Shown: positions 18,520 through 24,933 of the stretch, one piece after another
How positions within the stretch are numbered: position 1 is the first letter of the stretch
How the letters are laid out: each line of letters opens with the position of its first letter
Origin: an uncultured Sphaerochaeta sp.
Lineage (GTDB): Bacteria > Spirochaetota > Spirochaetia > Sphaerochaetales > Sphaerochaetaceae
DNA length: 64,000 bases
Assembly: GCF_963677315.1 (NCBI RefSeq)
Contig: NZ_OY781939.1
Span: 2,832,453 to 2,896,452, forward strand
Reading direction: 5' to 3'
The notes under the pieces: model-generated
What the model was told of the DNA's origin: nothing
The model's database searches: none
The model's input: the letters and a program-made list of their open reading frames with translations, nothing else
Translations under genes and position numbers: made by a program

Positions 18520-18541
18520 AAAAAAGACCCCGGAGGGCCTT
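18520..18541 (-). terminator. rho-independent terminator after the GGCT gene
   Basis: On the - strand AAGGCCC pairs with GGGTCTT-side bases around the tetraloop TCCG (seven pairs, one G-U), and TTTTTT follows. It lies about 60 nt after the GGCT stop and separates the upstream amidoligase/GGCT unit from the zinc-finger/recombinase unit. The gap 18190-18519 holds no gene I can support. Confidence 0.65.
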
Positions 18542-18598
18542 CTGATCGGAAAGTTGCGAATTTGTCTTATGGTGGTATGCGTGGTCAACGTGACGGCA

Positions 18599-19048
18599 TC
18601 ACCGGTAGCCGGTGCCGTCCATTGTGTTGATCACCGCCTGCTTCAGTATGGTTTCGTCGAAATCGCAGTCTTGATACCCCTCCCGTATGGTCGCATAGTA
18701 ATAGGCGCCGGGCATTGCGAGCGGAGGCCCTTCGTTCATGATGTAGGCCATAGCCGTCAATTCATCCCCGTCAAGATTCACCGTGAGGTTTTTCTTCCTG
18801 TACAAGCGGGGGTAGCCCTCGTACCGATCGAGGGATTTCTCGCATTTCTCGGTAATCTCCCAAAGCAGCACCGGGACGTTGGATCCTCTTTTCATCTCTA
18901 TGGTTGCAACGCCGTTCTCGTGATTTCCGCGGAAGGTGAGCCGGTGGTCCTTGAGTATTGCCGTTCCGATGACAGCGGCATCGGGACATCTGTACTCCAT
19001 CTGCTCGAAGTTCAGGTTGCTCCCGTAGGCCAGATAGATTTTCTTCAT
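18599..19048 (-). CDS. gamma-glutamylcyclotransferase-fold protein (AIG2/GGCT)
   Basis: The 149-residue protein is a stand-alone GGCT domain: IYLAYGSNLNFEQM at the N-terminus (YGSN loop), LTFRGNHENGVATI, VPVLLWEITEKCEKSLD, RYEGYPRLY with the catalytic Glu position, and DELTAMAYIMN. It starts at ATG 19048 behind AAGGAG, about 80 nt after the amidoligase gene on the same strand. Amidoligase/GGCT pairs have been predicted to add and remove glutamyl-type amide links on peptides or other small substrates. The substrate here is unknown. Confidence 0.85.
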   Translation of the reverse strand: MKKIYLAYGSNLNFEQMEYRCPDAAVIGTAILKDHRLTFRGNHENGVATIEMKRGSNVPVLLWEITEKCEKSLDRYEGYPRLYRKKNLTVNLDGDELTAMAYIMNEGPPLAMPGAYYYATIREGYQDCDFDETILKQAVINTMDGTGYR

Positions 19049-19129
19049 GATTGCGTAGCTCCTTGTATTCTGGTTTCTACCACCGCAAGGGCGGTCGTCC
19101 CGCCCTCAGCTTCCGATGTCGCAACCCCT

Positions 19130-20035
19130 TCATGCAGCCGGTCGGAACCGCCATGCCCCTGAACCTGCCAGTCGCTTGGTAAGGTGTTCCCGGCAACTCT
19201 TGAATTCGTCCCCGATGAAACCGATTCTGTTCAGGTAGGTGCGCATCGCGAATTTCTCGTTCTCCACCTGCGGTTTCTTGGTGCTGGCGGAAGTCTGTTT
19301 CAATGCCTGGTTGTTCAGTGCGAGGGCGAAGGCTATGTAGCTCCGTACCTCGCCTGCATGCAGGGTGCTGTTGAATCCCCTCAGCTCGACGGTCCTGTGT
19401 CCGTGGAAAAAGGAGTGCAGGTTCAAAAAGTGGTAGCGGCTTTCGTGGTAGTGCATTTGCCTACTTCCCCGATATCCTGCGTACCAGATGTCCTCTATCG
19501 CATCGAAAGTGGTCGGTTTTCGGCGGTTCATGGTGGAGACAAGGTGTTCGTCCATCTTTTTGCAGTACCTGGCTCTTCTGGCTTCGATTCCCAGTGCCTT
19601 GTAGAAAAGATCGTTGCGGGCGTAGATGATGTTCACGAAGTTCCGTATCGAGCGTGGCGTATGGCCTTGTCCGTCCAGGTGGATGTGGATGCCGCAGGAG
19701 TTGTTTGCGAAGGCCCCTGCCTTGCGGATGGCGCGGATGACTTCCTGCATCCTTTCGATGTCGGCTTCGTAGGTGAGGATCGGGCTTACCATCTCGACAC
19801 CGTAAAGTCGTGTCGCGCTTTCCCTGGCCCCGTGGCTTCTCGTCTCGCATCTGATCGAGCCGTCGTAGGTGAACTTCCATTCCCGCCCGTCGGATGCCAT
19901 CAGTTTCCAGGTGTCGTAGTAGGATCCTTCGTATACCAGTTCTCCACCGAGCACCATCCGTGCAGCCTGGGCCGCATCCTTGCGGGTGATTCCCGTCATT
20001 TCTACTTCGATCCCGAATCTTGTCGTGGTGTCCAT
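19130..20035 (-). CDS. amidoligase family protein (Amidoligase_2, glutamine-synthetase-like fold)
   Basis: The 301-residue protein starts TRFGIEVEMTGI, the first metal-binding strand of the COOH-NH2 ligase (glutamine-synthetase-like) family. It carries SCGIHIHLDGQGHTPRS near residue 115, the GxHIHxD-type motif of Amidoligase_2, and HRTVELRGFNSTLHAGEV near residue 215, with the expected Glu and Arg. Family members are predicted to form amide or isopeptide bonds with ATP. The gene follows DUF4314 by 90 nt, has its own promoter-like unit at 20070-20102 and an AGAGAGG ribosome-binding site, and precedes a GGCT gene. Confidence 0.88.
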   Translation of the reverse strand: MDTTTRFGIEVEMTGITRKDAAQAARMVLGGELVYEGSYYDTWKLMASDGREWKFTYDGSIRCETRSHGARESATRLYGVEMVSPILTYEADIERMQEVIRAIRKAGAFANNSCGIHIHLDGQGHTPRSIRNFVNIIYARNDLFYKALGIEARRARYCKKMDEHLVSTMNRRKPTTFDAIEDIWYAGYRGSRQMHYHESRYHFLNLHSFFHGHRTVELRGFNSTLHAGEVRSYIAFALALNNQALKQTSASTKKPQVENEKFAMRTYLNRIGFIGDEFKSCREHLTKRLAGSGAWRFRPAA

Positions 20036-20069
20036 TGCCTACCTCTCTTTGGTGTGTTTCTTTTCGTAC

Positions 20070-20102
20070 TGTATTAATCACTCAAAGAGGGTTATATAGC
20101 AA
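20070..20102 (-). promoter_or_regulatory. shared 33-nt promoter/operator unit, copy 2 (upstream of amidoligase)
   Basis: Read on the - strand: TTGCTA, a 17-nt spacer ending TTGAGT, then GATTAATACA, 34 nt before the amidoligase ATG. The core GAGTGATTRATACARTAC matches copy 1 at 16 of 18 positions. Confidence 0.6.
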
Positions 20103-20126
20103 GTCTATATAATTAAATAAGATACA

Positions 20127-20366
20127 CTATTTCAATGATATCTCCTCGTACGGTTTTCGGATCATGTCTATCCCTGGGATCACCCCCAATGTCGAGCCGT
20201 TTGCCCATGCCACGTGGATGGTCCCGGTGTCGTCCACGTAGAGGACCTTTCCCTTCGTACCTCTTGGCGGGGCCATTTCATCATCCATGCTCACCAGTTC
20301 AACGATGCATCCCGCCGGGTATTGCTGGCGGAGGATCGCAATCCTGTTCCTGTCTATGTCTTCCAT
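20127..20366 (-). CDS. DUF4314 domain protein
   Basis: The 79-residue protein reads RIAILRQQYPAGCIVELVSM, then APPRGTKGKVLYVDDTG, IHVAWANGSTLGVIPG and ID, the full length of DUF4314. This is a small beta-barrel-like domain carried by prophages and integrative elements next to amidoligase-type genes. No activity is known. AAGGAG stands 8 nt before ATG 20366, and a promoter-like unit lies at 20388-20420. Confidence 0.85.
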   Translation of the reverse strand: MEDIDRNRIAILRQQYPAGCIVELVSMDDEMAPPRGTKGKVLYVDDTGTIHVAWANGSTLGVIPGIDMIRKPYEEISLK

Positions 20367-20387
20367 GGCTGTTTCTCCTTGTCAGGG

Positions 20388-20420
20388 TGTATTCATCGCT
20401 CAGGTTTTGGGTAATGGCAA
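20388..20420 (-). promoter_or_regulatory. shared 33-nt promoter/operator unit, copy 3 (upstream of DUF4314)
   Basis: Read on the - strand: TTGCCA, a 17-nt spacer ending CTGAGC, then GATGAATACA, 21 nt before the DUF4314 ATG. It is less conserved than copies 1 and 2 in the GAGTGAT core but has identical spacing. Confidence 0.5.
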
Positions 20421-20749
20421 GCCCCCAAGTTGTCATTCTTCCGCATGGGATCAATGGACAGACCACAGGCATTGTTATGTGGGAGGGCCGAAGAACATTC
20501 CCCTATAGCAATCACCTTTGATTTTCGCTACAAGGATGGGGAAAATTCACGATCATCCTGGGTATTCAAACGGTATCAATCATGTCCAAACTGCCTTCAA
20601 CATGCATTGCTGAGCGCCTTTGCCGGTTTTCCACGTTTGATTTAGAGGTTAATACCCCGTTTGAATTCGGCTTTTTGTGCGTGAGGGGAGCCGCACGTTG
20701 TAAGAGAAAATAGGCCTAGAGATTCAAACCCCCCTTCCCCCACAAACAC

Positions 20750-20836
20750 GGGGCAGGATGGGGCAGGTTTTTATAAGGGGGTGAAAAGTTCTCTCTTCAT
20801 GGAACCGAATGTAAATCCCTGCCACAAGCTGCCCCA
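20750..20836. repeat. GGGGCAG repeats beside the primase gene
   Basis: GGGGCAGG occurs at 20750-20757 and again at 20760-20767, and the complement CTGCCCCA occurs at 20829-20836, next to C/G runs at 20729-20741. The arrangement (two direct, one inverted) just beyond the primase stop could be an origin or primase recognition zone of the element, or simply a decayed repeat. The wider 20421-20839 stretch holds no gene I can support. A stem GTGCG/CGCAC near 20677-20696 can compete with a CGGCT/AGCCG stem. Confidence 0.3.
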
Positions 20837-20839
20837 ATT

Positions 20840-23137
20840 TCAATCAAGGAAATCCATATCGGGTTTCAGGCAATACCCGAGCAGCAGCGTGGTCTTCTCC
20901 CCGCCATCGAGGGGCCTGCGTCTTATAAGATTCCCATACTTCCTGAGTTCATTGTTGAAGCTTCTGATATTCTCAGCATAGCACCCGTTCGAGGCACACC
21001 AGTCGCGATATGATTCATAGATGTTCGACGTGCGTGCCTCGCCGCCTATCTGAGAAACCAAACGATCCTCGATGAACTGCTCGACCTTGTTGCTCTCATG
21101 GAAGTATGTCTGCGTGGCTTCCCTGACGGACTTGGGCATCTCCAGCCCCTCATCCTCAAGCATCCAGTATCCTTCCACAAGCCAATTCAGGATGGCACTC
21201 TGCACCTCGGGTTTGTTGAACTCCTGCTTGAGTGTCTTGTCCTGTTCCCATTCCTCGAAGTGACGGTCGAATGGGATGATGATGATCCTTCCGCTGCTGA
21301 AGAGCGTCATGTCGGTTACCACAGGGAGGTAGTTGGTATTGATGTAGAGTTTGAACTGGGGTTTGTAATCAAAGCTGTTCTCATTAAGGAACCGTGCGTT
21401 GATGGTATCATTGCCTGTCATGCTTTTCACCTGAGCGGCATTGATCACAAGTCCGCGGGCAGGCTCGGAGATGTTCGCAAAACGGATCCCGGCCAGGCGG
21501 GCGATGTCCTCACTCGGTCCCTGGCTGTTCACCTGGTTCTTCTGGGCGATGGTCTCCGGTCTGACCGATGCCCCGTAGTCCCCGAGCGATACGAGCACGC
21601 TTTCCGTGACTGTTCCCTTTCCGTTTCTGGTAAGCAAGCCGTAGAGAATGAACAGGCACTCATGACGGGTATCGCCGCTGATTCCGTAGCCGAATGATTT
21701 CTGCAGGAAGCGGGCTCTCTCCTTGTCGGAACTCATGATCTCGTCGACGAACGTGATGAACCTCTGGGACACCGCCGTCGGATCATAATCGATGCCGGTC
21801 ATCTTCGAGAGATAATCATCCGGTCGGTGTTCCCTGAATTCCCTCGTACCGAGATCCAACGTACCGTTGTTGCAGTTCAGGAGGTATTTGTTCTGATCGA
21901 ATAGGTGCATCGGTATGGGGAAGACACTCTGTGCTTCTTTCAGATATGTTTCTCTCACTCTCCTCTGCTGCCACTTCTGGCAGTTCTTGAGGAACCCCGT
22001 TCGGGCATTTTCCTCCTTGATGGAAAGGGCATACAGCAGCATGGAATCAGCAAGATCCTTGCACAGCTCCATGGCCTTTAGGGATCCGATATCTGCAACC
22101 CAGCGTTTGCCGTCATATATGTACCACTTGCGGCGCTCGGGAACATACCGGGCTATATCCTTGTAGACATCGGCGAACAATCGTCCGGAACCTATGTCGC
22201 TGTTGCGGTAACGTGGATTGTTCAGGACATCAAACCGGACCAGGATCCCGAGGACATCGTTGAAGTCCTCACTCGCTGGACCGGTGATCGCCGGCTTATA
22301 GAACTCCCGAGTCATTGAGACGGCGTTTCTCAATGTGTTCGTCCTGTAATCGTCCCGTTCCCATTTTTCCCTCATCAGACCTGACGCCCTGAAAAGCCTG
22401 TCCATCTGATCCATGTCACCGCCGCACCAGAATGCCAGCATGGAACACAGGGCTGCATCAGCCTCGCTATGCGATGTATCGTCGGCAAAACATCCTTCCC
22501 AGAGCTGTTTGAACTTCTCCCTGTTTCTGGCGGTCTGAGCCTTATGAAGGACCGATTCATCGGAAAGATAGGAAAGTGCGGGCGTGGAAGAAGGATTTAC
22601 TGATTCTTGCTTCCGCACCATGTAGGTGTCGAGCACCTTCATCAGTTCCGTGCTCCGCTCATTCACGCCCGCATCATGGATGACATTGCCGGTCATGGTG
22701 AGATACTTGTTCGTATATCCATGCACATAGATTTCCAGGCCCAATTTGCGATTGTTGATGTAATAGCGGGCTTTGTCGTATGAGAGCCCATCCGCTCTCA
22801 GATGGATGTGAACACCGGTTCCCGACGGACTGAGCTCTGCATAGGAGTCCATCGTCCTGACGATATCCTGCGCCATTGGTGAGAGCTTGCCGTCTTCGAC
22901 ACAATGGTCTATGTCAATCCCGCTGTAACCGTCGAACACCCCGATTCCGATTCCGTCGTATCCCTTGCGCGTCTCCATGACCCGTCCAAACCCAGCGAAG
23001 GTGCTTTTGTCACTCGACCTCGCTCTCATGCCGTTAACCTGGTAGGGGACCTTCGTCGTTCTTCCTTTGCGTTGTTCGTATTTCCACAAACAGAAAGACC
23101 CATTGACCTTCAATTCTTCCGGTACATTCTCGTACAT
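20840..23137 (-). CDS. P4/D5-type DNA primase-helicase of a mobile element
   Basis: The 765-residue protein starts at ATG 23137 behind GAAGGAAGG; a longer frame up to 23224 lacks a ribosome-binding site. The N-terminal part is a primase/polymerase-like domain: VNGSFCLWKYEQRKGRTTKV, GIDIDHC with the metal-binding acidic residues, and SPSGTGVHIHLRA. The C-terminal half is the D5_N plus superfamily 3 helicase region: LLNCNNGTLDLGTREFREH, a Walker-A-like LYGLLTRNGKGTVTE, and LYINTNYLPVVTD. This is the replication protein of phages, satellites and integrative plasmids. No relaxase or capsid gene accompanies it. Confidence 0.9.
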   Translation of the reverse strand: MYENVPEELKVNGSFCLWKYEQRKGRTTKVPYQVNGMRARSSDKSTFAGFGRVMETRKGYDGIGIGVFDGYSGIDIDHCVEDGKLSPMAQDIVRTMDSYAELSPSGTGVHIHLRADGLSYDKARYYINNRKLGLEIYVHGYTNKYLTMTGNVIHDAGVNERSTELMKVLDTYMVRKQESVNPSSTPALSYLSDESVLHKAQTARNREKFKQLWEGCFADDTSHSEADAALCSMLAFWCGGDMDQMDRLFRASGLMREKWERDDYRTNTLRNAVSMTREFYKPAITGPASEDFNDVLGILVRFDVLNNPRYRNSDIGSGRLFADVYKDIARYVPERRKWYIYDGKRWVADIGSLKAMELCKDLADSMLLYALSIKEENARTGFLKNCQKWQQRRVRETYLKEAQSVFPIPMHLFDQNKYLLNCNNGTLDLGTREFREHRPDDYLSKMTGIDYDPTAVSQRFITFVDEIMSSDKERARFLQKSFGYGISGDTRHECLFILYGLLTRNGKGTVTESVLVSLGDYGASVRPETIAQKNQVNSQGPSEDIARLAGIRFANISEPARGLVINAAQVKSMTGNDTINARFLNENSFDYKPQFKLYINTNYLPVVTDMTLFSSGRIIIIPFDRHFEEWEQDKTLKQEFNKPEVQSAILNWLVEGYWMLEDEGLEMPKSVREATQTYFHESNKVEQFIEDRLVSQIGGEARTSNIYESYRDWCASNGCYAENIRSFNNELRKYGNLIRRRPLDGGEKTTLLLGYCLKPDMDFLD

Positions 23138-23333
23138 ATCAATCCTTCCTTCGAAGTGCAGTGCCATCCCATCCCCGGCGGGATGAAATGCTGCCTCTGA
23201 TTGATACCGAGAAACCGTACTCATTGGGGAACAGAAAAATTCTTATGCAGGTATCGGCTTTGCCTGTTTGCATCATTTCACAACATATTTTTTATCCTGG
23301 ATGGCTTGGTCCTGACTGTTTTTGCTGAACCAT

Positions 23334-23609
23334 TTATTCGTCGGAATCCGAGGACTTGGAGACATACCATCTGAACAGTTCGATACGATCGAATGCATAC
23401 CCGTTCCCGACCTCCATGAAAGGAACTTCCCCCGTTGCAAGTACATAACCCAGGAAATCGGCTTCCTCGAAACCGAGTATGCTTGATGCCTCGCTGAAAG
23501 AAAGGATACGAAGCCTGTCGTGCTTGTTCGGATAGGGGAGGCACTTGAGATTCTCGACCTTGGAGAATCGTATGATCGAATTGATTTCTTTTCTGCTTAG
23601 GAAATTCAT
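23334..23609 (-). CDS. excisionase-like small HTH protein
   Basis: The 91-residue protein contains RILSFSEASSILGFEEADF followed by MEVGNGYAFDRIELFRWYVS, a winged-helix arrangement typical of MerR-like excisionases and DNA-binding adaptors of mobile elements. Its ATG overlaps the upstream regulator's stop as ATGA (23606-23609), so the two are translationally coupled. It may direct the recombinases toward excision. No activity is demonstrated. Confidence 0.6.
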   Translation of the reverse strand: MNFLSRKEINSIIRFSKVENLKCLPYPNKHDRLRILSFSEASSILGFEEADFLGYVLATGEVPFMEVGNGYAFDRIELFRWYVSKSSDSDE

Positions 23610-24094
23610 ACGATCGGATCCTTGTTCTCAGAATAAGAGCATATGAGTCCCACGAAATCGGAAATGGGAATTCCACAGGCCTTGCAATAGATCGATAGGG
23701 TGGTCACAGTCGGATATGATCTGTAACGGCTGCCTTCTCTCAAGTTGATTGCGGATAGTTGGAATGACGTCACTTTTGCAAGCATATGCTGGGAGAACCC
23801 ATTCCTTCTTCTGATTTCTTTCAGAGCCCTGGAAACATGCTCTTGCTCCAACGGTGGGTTTATTGTTTGTGGCCTGGGAGTGCATGAGCCTTTCTCCGCG
23901 TATTCAAAAAAACTGATTACATTGATGCCCAATGCATCGCAGATGCTCCAGATTGTATCAAGCTTGGGTTTCCATTCCGGTTTTCGGGTTACGGATTCCA
24001 TCCACCGTTTGGTGTGTTGGGTGCTTTTGGTGAGTTCAGAAGTTGTCATGTTTTTGATCTTCATCATATGGATAAGGGCTTTCTGACATTGCAT
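23606..24094 (-). CDS. double-HTH (XRE-like) regulator, first gene of the element
   Basis: The 162-residue protein has two helix-turn-helix segments. One is near residues 8-60 (MTTSELTKSTQHTKRWMESV, then PKLDTIWSICDALGINVISF). A second is near 88-145 (NGFSQHMLAKVTSFQLSAIN, then REGSRYRSYPTVTTLSIYCK). The protein at 35676-36242 has the same arrangement with many identical positions, so the two are paralogues. AAAGGAGG precedes ATG 24094. As the first gene on the - strand it is the likely repressor controlling the element. Confidence 0.75.
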   Translation of the reverse strand: MQCQKALIHMMKIKNMTTSELTKSTQHTKRWMESVTRKPEWKPKLDTIWSICDALGINVISFFEYAEKGSCTPRPQTINPPLEQEHVSRALKEIRRRNGFSQHMLAKVTSFQLSAINLREGSRYRSYPTVTTLSIYCKACGIPISDFVGLICSYSENKDPIV

Positions 24095-24140
24095 TCCTTG
24101 CAGACCTCCTTTTGCCTTTTGTTTCCATATGGCTGGGAGG

Positions 24141-24396
24141 TGAGCGTTTTGCTTCAGGAGGAAGGGAATGTTTATGGTTTTGTCAAAATAACGGACTTAC
24201 AGGGAATCTTGGTTGAGGCGAAATGTGAGCAGTCTGGGTATTTTTACAATGCTATACAGATAAGTTCATAGAAGTCTTCAAGGATGCAGATGGTAATGGG
24301 GATGATGAGTTTCAGATAGGGGAATGGGATAAATACGGATTGCCGAACAATATATGGTGGTTTTACGGACGGTATCGGAGGAGCTTAGGGAATTAA
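24141..24396 (+). pseudogene. possible remnant of an exported-protein gene
   Basis: Two overlapping + frames give protein-like text: GNVYGFVKITDLQGILVEAK in one and, after a frame change near 24250, EVFKDADGNGDDEFQIGEWD to a TAA at 24394-24396. The acidic DADGNGDDE stretch resembles calcium-binding or lipoprotein repeats of spirochaetal surface proteins. There is no start or ribosome-binding site. It may be decay debris at the element edge or chance. Confidence 0.25.
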
Positions 24397-24640
24397 CCTG
24401 GTTAAGTTGGTTTTACAAACCTACTTCGGCTGTTAAATGCCATTGAGGGGTATTATTACATTTATTCATCTAGCTCAATTTGGTTCAATCGGGAAAGTTT
24501 GCCATCCTTTTTCGGTAAACACTTCATGTCCATATTTTTCCCGAAAATAGAAATTCTTCTCACCTTTGATGAGTGAATTAATATTCAAAAAGTAATTACT
24601 TATACAATACTAAAAAACATTGAAAATAATTTTTTAAAAA

Positions 24641-24658
24641 AGATTGTAATTCCAATCT
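24641..24658 (+). promoter_or_regulatory. inverted repeat upstream of the Phd/HsdM operon
   Basis: AGATTG (24641-24646) and CAATCT (24653-24658) form a 6-bp inverted repeat around TAATTC, 56 nt before the Phd-like gene. The surrounding 24550-24650 is very AT-rich and promoter-like. The repeat is a candidate operator for the Phd-like protein, since such antitoxins usually repress their own operon. Confidence 0.4.
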
Positions 24659-24714
24659 ATTTGTGTACTACTATTAAGTGGAATAGACTGGATGTATTTC
24701 GAGGAGGAAGATCA

Positions 24715-24933
24715 ATGCCTGATAAGAAAACGACGCAACCCAAGGTGCCTATAATGGAACACCTGAACATAGCCGAATTCAACCGAGGGCAATCCTCGCG
24801 CCTTTTGAGGGAACTGGTAGAGACTGACAAAACAGCCTACATCCAAAAGAATGGTAAACCCATAGCAGTAGTGATGACCTATGCTCGCTATTTACGTCTT
24901 TGCGAGAAAGGAGTTGACATTAATGAGTACTAA
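24715..24933 (+). CDS. Phd/YefM-type antitoxin-like protein leading the type I RM operon
   Basis: From ATG 24715 (GAGGAGGAAGATCA before it) the product is 72 residues. HLNIAEFNRGQSSRLLRELV followed by YIQKNGKPIAVVMTYARYLR is the beta-alpha pattern of Phd/YefM DNA-binding antitoxins (target-binding loop KNGKPIAVV). No toxin gene follows; instead hsdM begins inside its last codons with an 11-nt overlap. It therefore probably acts as an autoregulator of the restriction operon rather than as half of a toxin-antitoxin pair. Confidence 0.75.
   Translation: MPDKKTTQPKVPIMEHLNIAEFNRGQSSRLLRELVETDKTAYIQKNGKPIAVVMTYARYLRLCEKGVDINEY

Noticed and set aside
23220-23280. Possible fourth copy of the 33-nt promoter unit before the primase
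   Set aside because: A TTGTGA and a GATACC are present, but the spacing and the GAGTGAT core do not match.
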